Source: Rhodospirillales bacterium
GTDB lineage: Bacteria > Pseudomonadota > Alphaproteobacteria > Rhodospirillales > Defluviicoccaceae
DNA length: 64,000 nt
Direction: 5' to 3'
NCBI GenBank assembly: GCA_016712595.1
Contig: JADJQT010000001.1
Coordinates: 1,981,501-2,045,500 of the forward strand
Part shown: positions 1-8,936 of the stretch, in pieces
Layout: each line of letters opens with the position of its first letter
Numbering within the stretch: position 1 is the stretch's first letter
Program-made: the position numbers and the translations under genes
Notes under the pieces: generated by a model
The model's database searches: none
Told to the model about the DNA's origin: nothing
The model's input: the letters and a program-made list of their open reading frames with translations, nothing else

Positions 1-229
1 CCGCGACATTGATGATGCGCATGCCGGCTTCGCGGCGCAGTCGCAGGGCGAGCCCGCCGGTGAGGCATTCATCGTCCGGATGCGGCGAGAACAAAAGCCC
101 GATCCCGGCGGTCATCGCGGCGGCGGCGCCACACGGTCTCATCGGCCACGGCGTCGTGATCGCGGCACCGGCGGCGAGCCCGGCGGCGATGCCGGCGACG
201 AAGGAGCGGTAAGGATTGGCGGGGTCCAC
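1..229 (-). CDS. PIG-L family deacetylase, N-terminal part (runs off the left edge)
   Basis: The reverse strand reads open from a GTG at 229 to the window edge. The translation carries SPHPDDECLTGG followed by a leucine/arginine-rich helix and IINVA. HPDDE is the zinc-binding signature of the PIG-L/LmbE family, which removes acetyl groups from N-acetylglucosamine-type substrates; the substrate here cannot be told. About 40 residues precede the motif, rich in Ala and Gly. The start is uncertain: in-frame ATGs lie closer to the motif and one of them may be the real start. The gene is divergent from the glutamine amidotransferase that follows. Only about 76 residues are visible, so the rest of the domain cannot be checked. 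Confidence 0.75.
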   Translation of the reverse strand, partial: MDPANPYRSFVAGIAAGLAAGAAITTPWPMRPCGAAAAMTAGIGLLFSPHPDDECLTGGLALRLRREAGMRIINVA

Positions 230-384
230 GGAGCGCGGTCTCGCGAGTGTTGAGCACAGTGCGCGTAAGCCTACAACGCCGCGCGTGCCTGCGGAACGCC
301 ACGCGCACGCCGCGCTGGCGAGCCGGAGCGAAACCGGTCAGAACACGAGCGACGTCGCACAGGCATCAGCGAGGAGGCGTGTTC

Positions 385-1095
385 ATGAGGTTCTTGGTTT
401 TTCAGCACATCGCGCTCGAACATCCCGGTAGTTTTCGCGATTTCATGCGGACCGACGGCATCGCCTGGGATGCGGTCGAACTTGACGCCGGCGAGCCGAT
501 TCCGTCGCTGACCGGCGGCGGTGGCTACGATGCGCTGATCGTCATGGGCGGTCCGATGGATGTTTGGGAGGAAGCGGCGTTTCCCTGGCTTGCGGCGGAG
601 AAGGCGGCGATTCATACCTGGGTCGATGCCGGACGACCATTCCTCGGCGTCTGCCTCGGCCACCAGCTTCTCGCCGATGCACTCGGTGGGCGCGTCGAGC
701 GGATGGACGCACCGGAGGTCGGCATTTGTTCCGTCGACCTCGCCGATCCGCATGATCCCCTGTTTACCGGTATCGCCACGCCGTTCGCGTGCCTGCAATG
801 GCACGGCAGCGCGGTGACCGCACTGCCGCCGGGCGGGCAGATCGTCGCCGGCAACGCCGCCTGTGCCGCCCAGGCGATGCGCGTCGGGTCTCGCGCTTAC
901 GGTGTTCAGTTCCACGTCGAAGTCACGCCGGCGACCGTGCCGGAATGGGTGGCCATTCCCGCTTACGCCCGCTCGCTGGATACGGCGCTGGGCGCGGGCG
1001 GCCGGGCGCGCTTCGAGACCGCCGCCGCCGAACGCATGCCGGCGTTCAACGCCGCTGCCCGCACGGTCTACGAGAACTTCAAGCAGCTTGTGTGA
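385..1095 (+). CDS. Type 1 glutamine amidotransferase (GATase1 domain protein)
   Basis: A 236-residue stand-alone class I glutamine amidotransferase. The nucleophile Cys is about residue 90 in GVCLGHQ, and the His/Glu pair is about residues 177 and 179 in VQFHVEV, so the catalytic triad is complete. The family hydrolyses glutamine and passes ammonia to a partner; close relatives of this size are annotated as GMP-synthase-like or gamma-glutamyl hydrolase-type proteins, and no synthetase partner is adjacent. The ATG at 385 was chosen over an earlier in-frame start because it begins the folded domain (MRFLVFQH) and has GAGGAGG at 371-377 in front of it. putA follows after 96 bases on the same strand. 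Substrate unknown. Confidence 0.85.
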   Translation: MRFLVFQHIALEHPGSFRDFMRTDGIAWDAVELDAGEPIPSLTGGGGYDALIVMGGPMDVWEEAAFPWLAAEKAAIHTWVDAGRPFLGVCLGHQLLADALGGRVERMDAPEVGICSVDLADPHDPLFTGIATPFACLQWHGSAVTALPPGGQIVAGNAACAAQAMRVGSRAYGVQFHVEVTPATVPEWVAIPAYARSLDTALGAGGRARFETAAAERMPAFNAAARTVYENFKQLV

Positions 1096-1191
1096 GCGCG
1101 CGGCCACAAGGTGCGGATGCACGTGTGGGGATGCCGAAAAACCTCAAAGGGACTAACGACGCACCGGCCCGCCTGATGGTACTCTGACGTT

Positions 1192-4100
1192 ATGATCGAT
1201 GAGGCCTTCGCCAGCCACGCGCCGGTGCGCGCTGCGATCGATGCCTTCCGGCAGGCAGATGAAGCTGCGTGCGTCGGCAGCCTGCTCGGCGGGCTCTCGC
1301 TGCCGGCCGAGGTCCTCGAGCGGATCGCCCGCCTGGCCTCCGATCTGGTCTCGGCGGTTCGCGCCCAGCGCCTCGGCAAGGGTGGGATGGACGCCTTCTT
1401 GCACGAGTACGGCCTCGCCACGCACGAGGGTGTGCTTTTGATGTGCGTCGCCGAGGCGCTGTTACGTACGCCGGACGACGACACGCAAGAACGACTGATC
1501 CGCGACAAACTGGCGGCGGCGGACTGGCAGGGCCACCTTGGTCACAGCAACTCGCTGTTCGTCAACGCGTCGACCTGGGCGCTGATGCTGACCGGCCGAC
1601 TGGTGGGCCTGCAAGACAACGCCGGGCGATCTCCCACCGCGACCGTGCGGCGGCTGGTCGCGCAACTCGGCGAGCCGGTGGTGCGCGAGGCGGTCGGACA
1701 GGCGATGCGCATCCTCGGCCGCCAGTTCGTCATGGGCCGGAGCATTGATGAGGCCATTCGCCGTGCCCAGCCGATGGAGCGGCGCGGCTATCGCTACTCG
1801 TACGACATGCTGGGCGAATCCGCCTGCACCGCCGGCGACGCGGAGCGCCATTTCGATGCCTATCGGCAAGCGGTCGCGGCGATCGGATCATCGGCGCCCG
1901 GGCGCAACGTCATTGTCCGGCCGGGAATTTCGGTCAAACTCTCCGCCCTGCATCCGCGTTACGAGCCGGCCAAGGCGGATCGGCTGCGCGCGGACCTCAT
2001 CCCCCGCCTGCGAGCGCTGGCACACGCGGCGGCCGATGCCGGCATCGGCCTGACCGTCGACGCCGAGGAGGCCTATCGGCTCGATCTTTCTCTTGATGCG
2101 ATCGATGCCATCTCGAGCGATCCGAAACTCCGCGGCTGGGACGGTTTCGGCGTCGTCGTTCAAGCCTACCAGAAGACCGCGCCGGCGTTGATCTCTGCGC
2201 TGGCCGAGATGGCTCTGGGTCATCGCCGCCGGCTGATGGTCCGCCTGGTCAAGGGGGCGTATTGGGACGCCGAGATTAAGCGCGCCCAGGAGCGTGGCCT
2301 TCCCTCGTACCCGGTGTTCACCCGCAAGGCCTCGACCGACGTGTCCTACCTCGCCTGCGCGCGCCAATTGTTCGCGCAGCCCGAGGCCTTCTTCCCGCAG
2401 TTCGCGACGCACAACGCGCAGACCATCGCCGCGGTCATCGAGTTCGCCGGGGATTCGCGCGATTTCGAGCTGCAGCGGCTGCACGGGATGGGTGAGGCGC
2501 TTTACGAACAGGTGGTCGAGCGGGGCGGGCGTGAGGTCGGCTGCCGCATTTATGCGCCGGTCGGCCGGCACGAGGATCTGCTTGCCTACCTCGTTCGTCG
2601 CCTGCTGGAAAACGGCGCCAACAGCTCGTTCGTCAATCGTGTCCAGGACGAGCGCCTGCCGATTGCCGAGGTCATCGCCGATCCGATCGCTGCGGTTCGC
2701 GCCCTTGCGTCGCTGCCACACCCGCGCATCGCGCTCCCGCGGCAGATGTATCTGCCCGAACGACTGAACGCGCCGGGCGTCGATCTCGCCGACCGCACCG
2801 TCCTCGCCGGACTCGCCCGGCAGATGGCGGCGGCGGACGGGCACGACTGGCACGCGGCCCCGATTGTCGGCGGCGTAGCGCGGCAAGGGCAAGCGCGCGG
2901 GATCGTCTCACCTGCCGATCATGCGAGGCTCGTCGGCCACGTCGTCGAGGCGAGCACGCAGGATGTAAGTGATGCGCTCGCTGGCGCTGCCGCGGCCGCC
3001 CGCGACTGGGCGGCGGTTCCGGTGGACGAACGGGCGCAATGCCTCGATCGCGCTGCGGACTTGCTCGAATCGAACCTGCCGGCGCTGATGGCGCTCGCCG
3101 TGCGCGAAGCCGGTAAAACCCTTGCCGACGCCCTTGCGGAAGTGCGCGAGGCCGCGGATTTCTGCCGCTACTACGCCCACCGGGCGCGTGTCGATCTCAC
3201 CCAGCCGCTGCTCCTGCCACCGTCGCGATGCGGCCCACGATGGGCGCGGCTCGCTGGCGGCGGCATCTTCGCCTGTATCAGCCCATGGAATTTCCCGCTG
3301 GCGATCTTCACCGGCCAGATCGCCGCGGCGCTCGCCGCCGGCAATGCCGTTATCGCCAAGCCGGCCGAGCAGACGCCGCTGATCGCCGCGTTCGGCGTGC
3401 GTCTTCTTCACCAGGCGGGGATTCCCACTGACGTGCTGCACCTGCTGCCGGGCGATGGGGCGCGGATCGGCAGCGCACTCATCGCCGATCCGCGCCTGAC
3501 CGGCGCGGCCTTCACCGGCTCGATCGACGTGGCGCAGCAGATCAACCGCGGGCTTGCCGCGCGCAGCGGCGGTAGGGCGCCGCTGATCGCCGAGACCGGT
3601 GGACAAAACGCGATGATCGTCGATTCGACGGCGCTGCCGGAGCAGGTGGTGCGTGATGCCATCGCGTCTGCATTCCAGAGCGCCGGCCAGCGCTGCTCGG
3701 CGCTGCGCGTGCTTTTCATTCAGGACGATGTTGCCGATCGCATAATCGAGATGCTGGCCGGGGCGATGGACGAGATCGCCGTTGGTGATCCGGCGCGGCT
3801 GGCCACCGACGTTGGGCCTGTCATCGATGAGGACGCGCGCGCCATGCTTGAGGGCCATATCGAGCGGATGGGCCACGAGGCCCGGCTCATCCGGCGATCT
3901 CCACTCGGCCCCGGCTGTGAGCGCGGCACCTTCGTTGCGCCCGCCACCTTCGAGATTGATCGCCTCAGCCTGCTGCAGCGCGAGGTGTTCGGCCCGGTGC
4001 TGCACGTTCTTCGCTATCCTGCCAGCCGCCTGGACCAGGTGATCGACGCGGTCAACGAGACCGGGTACGGCTTGACCCTGGGCATCCAGACACGCATCGA

Positions 4101-5118
4101 CGAGACGTGGCGGGCGATCTCCGCCCGCGCCCATGTCGGCAACATCTATGTCAACCGCAATCAGATCGGTGCGGTGGTCGGCGTGCAGCCGTTCGGCGGA
4201 GAGCGGCTTTCCGGAACCGGACCGAAGGCCGGCGGCCCATTCTATCTGCATCGCTTCGTTGCCCATCGTCGCGCCCATTCAGGCACGCATGGCGCCGACG
4301 TTGCTGCAGCAGCCCCAGCGCCCGCGTCCTCACCGGCGCTGGTGGAACTCCGAATCGCCGACGTCGGCTTCGAGCAGGCGTCGCTGGCGGCGGGTCTCGC
4401 CGCCGCCGAGGGAGCGGCACGCATGTGGGAGGCAACGTCGGCGAAGGCGCGCGCGCACGTCATCGATCGCGCCGCTACCGGCTTGCGCACGGCTCTCTCG
4501 GTCCCTGAGAGCGAAGCCGGGATCGCGGTCGAGATGCTGCGATCGTACGCAGCCGGCACCCGCGATGCCTTCGCCGATGCGCGCGTCTTGCCTGGTCCGA
4601 CCGGCGAGCGCAACGAGCTGCGGTATCGCCCACGCGGCATCGTCGCCTGCGTCAGCGTCGAAGCGTCGGATCTGTCGCACTGGACGGGCCAGGTCGCGGC
4701 GGCACTGCTCGCGGGAAACACCGTCGTCCTGGCTCACGCGGATACGTCGGCGGCGCTGAGGTTCACGGCGCTGCTGCTGGGCAGCGGGTTGCCGGACGGG
4801 GCTTTGAGCGTGATCACGGGCGGAGCGACGGCCGGTCTTGCCGAACTGCTTGCCGATCCTCGTCTTTGCGCCGTCGCCCATGTCGGCGCGCGGGGGATGG
4901 CCGCGGAGATGGCCCGCTATCTCGCCGGCCGCGACGGACCGCTCGTCCCGCTGATCATGACCTCCGGCGAGATCGACGAGCACGCCGGCTGGGGTGGGCC
5001 GCCGGACGGCAGCCCGCATTATCTCGCGCGCTTCGTGTACGAGTGGACGTTGAGCCTCGATACCACCGCATCGGGCGGCAACGCCTCCTTGCTGTCGCTG
5101 AGCGCGGATAACGGATAA
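1192..5118 (+). CDS. putA: Bifunctional proline dehydrogenase / L-glutamate-gamma-semialdehyde dehydrogenase (type B PutA)
   Basis: This 1308-residue enzyme oxidises proline to glutamate in two steps. The FAD-dependent proline dehydrogenase barrel spans about residues 150-500 (conserved segments RLMVRLVKGAYWD and YAPVGRHEDLLAYLVRRLLENG). The aldehyde dehydrogenase domain spans about 560-1030, with SPWNFPLAIF, the glutamate in AETGGQN (about 800) and the nucleophile Cys in SAGQRCSAL (about 834). The remaining 280 residues form a degenerate ALDH-like C-terminal domain that lacks its own catalytic Cys motif. The ribbon-helix-helix DNA-binding segment found at the N-terminus of E. coli PutA is absent. 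No RHH plus a C-terminal domain fits type B PutAs, so the protein should be an enzyme and not an autorepressor. No separate regulator is adjacent. Confidence 0.97.
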   Translation: MIDEAFASHAPVRAAIDAFRQADEAACVGSLLGGLSLPAEVLERIARLASDLVSAVRAQRLGKGGMDAFLHEYGLATHEGVLLMCVAEALLRTPDDDTQERLIRDKLAAADWQGHLGHSNSLFVNASTWALMLTGRLVGLQDNAGRSPTATVRRLVAQLGEPVVREAVGQAMRILGRQFVMGRSIDEAIRRAQPMERRGYRYSYDMLGESACTAGDAERHFDAYRQAVAAIGSSAPGRNVIVRPGISVKLSALHPRYEPAKADRLRADLIPRLRALAHAAADAGIGLTVDAEEAYRLDLSLDAIDAISSDPKLRGWDGFGVVVQAYQKTAPALISALAEMALGHRRRLMVRLVKGAYWDAEIKRAQERGLPSYPVFTRKASTDVSYLACARQLFAQPEAFFPQFATHNAQTIAAVIEFAGDSRDFELQRLHGMGEALYEQVVERGGREVGCRIYAPVGRHEDLLAYLVRRLLENGANSSFVNRVQDERLPIAEVIADPIAAVRALASLPHPRIALPRQMYLPERLNAPGVDLADRTVLAGLARQMAAADGHDWHAAPIVGGVARQGQARGIVSPADHARLVGHVVEASTQDVSDALAGAAAAARDWAAVPVDERAQCLDRAADLLESNLPALMALAVREAGKTLADALAEVREAADFCRYYAHRARVDLTQPLLLPPSRCGPRWARLAGGGIFACISPWNFPLAIFTGQIAAALAAGNAVIAKPAEQTPLIAAFGVRLLHQAGIPTDVLHLLPGDGARIGSALIADPRLTGAAFTGSIDVAQQINRGLAARSGGRAPLIAETGGQNAMIVDSTALPEQVVRDAIASAFQSAGQRCSALRVLFIQDDVADRIIEMLAGAMDEIAVGDPARLATDVGPVIDEDARAMLEGHIERMGHEARLIRRSPLGPGCERGTFVAPATFEIDRLSLLQREVFGPVLHVLRYPASRLDQVIDAVNETGYGLTLGIQTRIDETWRAISARAHVGNIYVNRNQIGAVVGVQPFGGERLSGTGPKAGGPFYLHRFVAHRRAHSGTHGADVAAAAPAPASSPALVELRIADVGFEQASLAAGLAAAEGAARMWEATSAKARAHVIDRAATGLRTALSVPESEAGIAVEMLRSYAAGTRDAFADARVLPGPTGERNELRYRPRGIVACVSVEASDLSHWTGQVAAALLAGNTVVLAHADTSAALRFTALLLGSGLPDGALSVITGGATAGLAELLADPRLCAVAHVGARGMAAEMARYLAGRDGPLVPLIMTSGEIDEHAGWGGPPDGSPHYLARFVYEWTLSLDTTASGGNASLLSLSADNG

Positions 5119-5151
5119 TGGGCCTCGTTTTGATCGAAGGAGCAAGATGCC

Positions 5152-5541
5152 ATGCCGATCCAGGTGGTCGCCGGCGCGACACTGGCATGCAGCATGGGAG
5201 CGGCGCCGAGCGCCCTCGCCGTTCTGCCAGTGAACCGGACGATGGCGGGCGGACCGCCAGCGGCAACGATCATGGACTACGCGCCGATGGTCAATATTCT
5301 GCCCTTCGGTGTGTGCACAAGCCTTGCCAATCCGCAGGTCGCTGCGGCCACGGCGGCGGCGTTGGGCGTGCTGACACCACAGCCGTGTATCCCGGCGACG
5401 GCTGCGCCCTGGGTGCCAGGCGCGGCCACGGTGCTCATCGGCTCGATGCCGGCACTCGACAACAGTTGCACGCTGATGTGCCTATGGGCCGGGGTCATTC
5501 AGGTCACGGCGCCGGGTCAGGCAACGGTGATGATCCCGTGA
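5152..5541 (+). CDS. PAAR-like protein of the DUF4280 family
   Basis: A 129-residue protein that matches the DUF4280/PAAR-like pattern over its whole length: an early Cys in LACSMG, then MDYAPMVNILPFGVC, a run of TAAALGVLTPQPC, APWVPGAATVLIG, and a C-terminal GQATVMIP. PAAR and PAAR-like proteins form or mimic the sharp tip of contractile injection machines (type VI secretion, extracellular contractile systems) and often carry or recruit an effector. No signal peptide is seen. It begins 33 bases after putA, and the gene after it encodes a protein that could be its cargo. No sheath, tube or baseplate gene is in the window, so this is an orphan tip module. Confidence 0.85.
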   Translation: MPIQVVAGATLACSMGAAPSALAVLPVNRTMAGGPPAATIMDYAPMVNILPFGVCTSLANPQVAAATAAALGVLTPQPCIPATAAPWVPGAATVLIGSMPALDNSCTLMCLWAGVIQVTAPGQATVMIP

Positions 5542-5620
5542 GCACTGAGCCGCGCCGAGAGCAAGGGAATGAGCGAAGTTTGTTGTATACTCGCGGTAGC
5601 AAGGTCCGAAATCGGGGAAC

Positions 5621-6400
5621 ATGCCGATGTCGCATGGCAAGCCGTCATCGCCACCGAAGCCGCGCGCGGCAGGCCGCACGGCGCGGACGGCCGCCTCGTC
5701 CAGCCGAATACCAGCCGCGGTGGCACAGCTGAAAGCACCAGCTATGCCGGCGCGCGCGCGCGCTCCGCTTCCGGAGCAACTCGTCCGGCTGCCGGGCGGC
5801 GGTTTTCGCGTCCGCCTCGCCGGGGGGCCGGCTCGCGAGCCCAGTGGAACTTATAACTTCGTGCAACTTCACGGCAGTTCACCCGGATCGCAGCCAATTT
5901 TCCTGTCGCCGCAGCTGACGCACGCGCAACTCGCCCAGGGAAAGCCAGTGGTCTATGCCGGCACCGCACGCTTCGATAAAGGAGCGATGCAGTGGTGGAG
6001 CAACTATTCTGGGACGTACCAGCCGATTGCCGCCTTCCATGCACAGGCAAAGTTACCGGGTGAGCACTTCGTGCCCTGGCAACAGCTTCAACTCGGCGGT
6101 CACGCCATGCAGCGCTCCATGCTGGGCGAGCGCCGGTCCCAGCAGGCACCCGATCGTGTGCCGGCCCGCACGTCCGCCAGGGGTGAAACGCCGGCCGGCA
6201 CCGACCCAGGGCAGTCGGCGGGCGCCGGTGGACGGGGCAACCACGCCAAAGGCACGCGGGGCATGGAAGGGACGGCGGCCAAGGGAACCGGTGATGGCGT
6301 ATCGCCGGACCGCAGCGGGCGAGCAACCATGGATGCGCCGATGGGACGATTACAGTCCGGTGCCCGCCCGCCGGCAGGCTCGCAGGCACCGGAACGCTGA
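5621..6400 (+). CDS. Hypothetical protein next to the PAAR-like gene; possible secreted cargo or effector-associated protein
   Basis: 259 residues in three parts. Residues 1-60 are basic and rich in Ala, Pro, Arg and Ser, and look disordered. Residues about 65-155 are the only ordered-looking core, with GTYNFVQLHG, HAQLAQGKPVVYAGTARF and WWSNYSGTYQP. The last 100 residues are Gly, Arg and Pro rich and look disordered. The core resembles a short module (small beta hairpin, Asn/Ser-Gly-x-Tyr-x-Pro, then a helix) found in proteins linked to polymorphic toxins and contractile-injection cargo; I recall this similarity and have not confirmed it by search. It lies 80 bases behind the DUF4280 gene on the same strand, which supports a functional pair. 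Two ATGs (5621, 5627) are possible starts. No catalytic motif is recognised. Confidence 0.6.
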   Translation: MPMSHGKPSSPPKPRAAGRTARTAASSSRIPAAVAQLKAPAMPARARAPLPEQLVRLPGGGFRVRLAGGPAREPSGTYNFVQLHGSSPGSQPIFLSPQLTHAQLAQGKPVVYAGTARFDKGAMQWWSNYSGTYQPIAAFHAQAKLPGEHFVPWQQLQLGGHAMQRSMLGERRSQQAPDRVPARTSARGETPAGTDPGQSAGAGGRGNHAKGTRGMEGTAAKGTGDGVSPDRSGRATMDAPMGRLQSGARPPAGSQAPER

Positions 6401-6522
6401 GCAGCCCCGCGGGTCGGGCGCGCCACGTCGGGCATGCATGACGTCGAGCCGTTCAGGCGGCCCCGAATGCCAGTGGCCCGGAACCAAGCCGCCCGCAGCT
6501 CGTGGCGAGGCACAAACGGCGA

Positions 6523-7092
6523 TCAGGCGGCCTTGCGCAGGGTCCTTAGATGGGCGAGGGCGAGGTGGTTGGCTTTCGTTGCCGTATCGTACATCCCGGC
6601 CTGCTCGGCGAGGATTTCGCGCAGCAGCGTCAGCGGCGTTGCCGGAGGAAGGTCGAGGACGCCTTCACAGCCGCCGGCTTCGACGTCCAGGTGCATGCCG
6701 GCCGTCCGCGCCAGATGGCGCATTTGCCGGTGTTCGGCGAGTGTATAGAGATAAGCGCGGTCGATGCGGCGATTGCGCGCCCAGAGGATCGCCCGATCGA
6801 ACAGCGAAGTGCACAGCCCCTTCTGCCGCAGTGGACGATCGACGCTGAAGGCGAATTCGACCGACCCATCGTTGAGAGCAGATAACAGCGCGGTCGCCGC
6901 CACGTTCAGTTCGTCGTCGAAATGCGCCAGAACGCGGAACCGTCCCTTCTCCAATCCGGCGACGAAGGCCTCGATCTCGGCGTCGCTGATCCGATGCCCG
7001 AACCGCAGGCGGCGGTCCTCGCCGTCAAGGCGAAGCAGATGGTCGGTGAACTTCGGCAACTCAAAGCTCATGAGCGTGCGAATGTGGTTCAT
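6523..7092 (-). CDS. GNAT-family N-acetyltransferase
   Basis: 189 residues from the ATG at 7092. The middle has the acetyl-CoA-binding geometry of GNAT enzymes: a beta strand FAFSVDRPLRQKG leading into a helix (SLFDRAILWARN) and a following strand RAYLYTLAEH. Acetyl transfer to an amine is the expected reaction; the acceptor is unknown. An earlier in-frame GTG at 7140 would add 16 residues but has no ribosome-binding site, whereas the ATG is preceded by a GCGAGGG-like site. It converges on the hypothetical gene ending at 6400 and is followed on its 5' side by a long gene-free stretch. Confidence 0.75.
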   Translation of the reverse strand: MNHIRTLMSFELPKFTDHLLRLDGEDRRLRFGHRISDAEIEAFVAGLEKGRFRVLAHFDDELNVAATALLSALNDGSVEFAFSVDRPLRQKGLCTSLFDRAILWARNRRIDRAYLYTLAEHRQMRHLARTAGMHLDVEAGGCEGVLDLPPATPLTLLREILAEQAGMYDTATKANHLALAHLRTLRKAA

Positions 7093-7140
7093 AGGCCCTC
7101 GCAAATAGTTCAGCTCGTCCAAAAGATACGGATTCAACAC

Positions 7141-7955
7141 GGCCGATTACGAGGGGCCACATCCATTTGTTGCATTCTCGCAACTGCGAGATGAAAAGTG
7201 TGCAACGCAAAAACACAATATTATGCGATATATTTTTCTTATATACGCAGAATATAGGAAGATACGGCCGTAAATCGCATCGCCTTGAAGGCCAGAGGAC
7301 GGGCTATCCGATCGCGCTTTCCGCGAATTCGCCGGCTGGCGGCGTTGGCACGGGCCGGTGCAGCGCGATCGTTTTTCAAGCTCCGGCGAGGTCAGCAACA
7401 AACCGGCACAGAGTGTGATACGGGTCATACTGATGTCACAGGCGGAGGTGATTGACTGCGCTTACGCGACGGGTTGCCGGCAAATACCGGCCCAGGGGAA
7501 TGGGGATGCCGCGGGGATGGGCGCAGTCAGGGCGAGGGTACCGCAAGACGGACAACGTGCCGCAGCCGTGGTGCACGCGCGGACGACCTCTGATGGCGGC
7601 GCTCCCCATTAGTGCTTCGCTGGCCTGGTCTTGTCCGCGATTTCAGGAATAGCGCCGATGAATGGGCTGTGGCGAACGCCTCGGCTGCTCGCGGCTGCCG
7701 GCAAGGTCCGGCCAGCGGGACGATGATGCGACCATTCAGCGTGTGCTCCGGAGTGGGGGGTGGATCGATCGGCAAGGTGCGGCCCAAGCGTCCTCGACGC
7801 TGACACTGTCGCGTTGTCGTTTCGATCCAAAGGAGGGGAGGGCCGCAATGCCCTCCCCGAATTTGTTGGACTCCGCGCCGGCAACAATCCGAATGAACTC
7901 CAGGCGCCACGAATCACAAAGGCCCCGCTCGCGCGGGGCCTTTGGTCGCGATCGG
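7141..7955. other. Long intergenic region with no supported gene
   Basis: About 800 bases between the GNAT start and the OmpA-gene terminators. The first 120 bases (about 7190-7270) are clearly richer in A+T than the flanks and probably hold the GNAT promoter, but no clean -35/-10 pair was fixed. Short reading frames exist on both strands; none has a convincing domain, composition or ribosome-binding site. A GGCCCCGC hairpin closes the right end and is listed separately. Confidence 0.5.
7918..7943 (-). terminator. GC-rich hairpin downstream of the OmpA-family gene
   Basis: A GGCCCCGC/GCGGGGCC perfect stem with a four-base loop, flanked by AAA and TTT so the stem can extend. It is the second of two hairpins past the stop of the minus-strand lipoprotein gene. 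The short T run makes it readable in either direction. Confidence 0.6.
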
Positions 7956-7979
7956 AAACGCTGCCCGAAGGCAGCGTTT
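7956..7979 (-). terminator. Rho-independent-like terminator of the OmpA-family gene
   Basis: A perfect 10-base inverted repeat (AAACGCTGCC / GGCAGCGTTT) around a CGAA loop, lying 24 bases past the stop codon of the lipoprotein gene. The A-tract on the plus strand gives a U-tract for the minus-strand transcript. With the GC hairpin at 7918-7943 it forms a double terminator. Confidence 0.75.
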
Positions 7980-8003
7980 CGCAAGAGTGTCGTTCGCCGC
8001 GGT

Positions 8004-8927
8004 CTACTGGACGATACCGATGTAGACGTACTCGCGGTTGTCGTTGGCCGGATCCAGGCTCGCGCCCATGGACGGGAACGAAATCGCGGCACGGCGGTTC
8101 TGCGGCTCGCGCACGCCATCGGCGGTCGGAACCAGCGGGTCCTCTTCGCCCTTGCCCTCGACTTTGACGGCCGATGGCGGGACGCCCAGCTTGGCCATTT
8201 CCGCTTCGACCGCTTCGGCGCGACGGACGGACAGGCCGAGGTTGTATTGCGGCGTGCCCGAACGGTCGGTGTAGCCGACGACCTTGACCATCTTCGCGCC
8301 GCTCGCCTTGGCGTGGGCAACGGCGTCAGCGATGATTTTCTTGGCTTCCGGGGTCAACGTCGACTTGTTCCAGTCGAAGAACACTAGGTAATCCTTGGGG
8401 GCCATCGCCTTGGGTGCCGGAGCGGGGGCCGGCTTCGGCGCCAGCGCTGCTTCGACCTTGGCGATGTTGTCATAATACCGCGAACGGCATGCAGCGATGT
8501 CGTCTGGCTGGAAGTTCTCTTCGACCCGCTGCTGTTCGCACCAGCAGTCCCAGCCGACCTGCGCCTTGGCCATCTCGGTCGGTGCCGCAGTTCCGCCGCC
8601 CTTGTCGAGGGCCGCTTGCAGTCGCGTGCGCGCGGTGGTCATTTCCGGAACAACCGCCGACGGCAGATGCCAGTCGCTGACCTGGGTCGGCTTCGGCGTC
8701 TGGCCCTTCGCCGCCATCGTGGCGTCGCCGGCCCACTTATCGGACGAGCGGTAGTTGCCTTGTTCGTATTCGGACTTGGATTCGGCGATGTATTCCTTGT
8801 ACAGCGCCTGATCGAACGCCGAGCCCGACGGCTTCAGCGTCTTCGCTTCGTTGTAATCGAGCCCGGCGCACCCGGCCAAGGCAACGATCGACGCAACGGC
8901 CAATGAGACTTTCCAACCCCTCAGCAT
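8004..8927 (-). CDS. OmpA-family peptidoglycan-associated outer-membrane lipoprotein
   Basis: 307 residues. A lipoprotein signal peptide ends at IVALAGC, so the mature Cys would be acylated and anchored in the outer membrane. Residues about 25-170 form a helical, Glu/Lys-rich region with a WDCWCEQQ segment. An Ala/Pro linker follows, then a C-terminal OmpA domain with YLVFFDWNKSTLTPEA, VVGYTDRSG and the NRRAAI arginine that contacts peptidoglycan. The role is to tether the envelope to the wall. The start at 8927 was chosen over a GTG three codons earlier because the lipoprotein signal begins there and GGGAG lies upstream. It is a single-gene transcript closed by the two hairpins at 7918-7979. 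Confidence 0.9.
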   Translation of the reverse strand: MLRGWKVSLAVASIVALAGCAGLDYNEAKTLKPSGSAFDQALYKEYIAESKSEYEQGNYRSSDKWAGDATMAAKGQTPKPTQVSDWHLPSAVVPEMTTARTRLQAALDKGGGTAAPTEMAKAQVGWDCWCEQQRVEENFQPDDIAACRSRYYDNIAKVEAALAPKPAPAPAPKAMAPKDYLVFFDWNKSTLTPEAKKIIADAVAHAKASGAKMVKVVGYTDRSGTPQYNLGLSVRRAEAVEAEMAKLGVPPSAVKVEGKGEEDPLVPTADGVREPQNRRAAISFPSMGASLDPANDNREYVYIGIVQ

Positions 8928-8936
8928 GCTCTCCAC

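Noticed and set aside
271..1122. A 283-residue open frame on the minus strand opposite the glutamine amidotransferase
   Set aside because: It lies fully over a well-supported gene, is rich in Arg, and has no motif.
2908..4278. A 456-residue minus-strand frame inside putA
   Set aside because: It is antisense to the conserved ALDH domain; the sense strand carries all active-site motifs.
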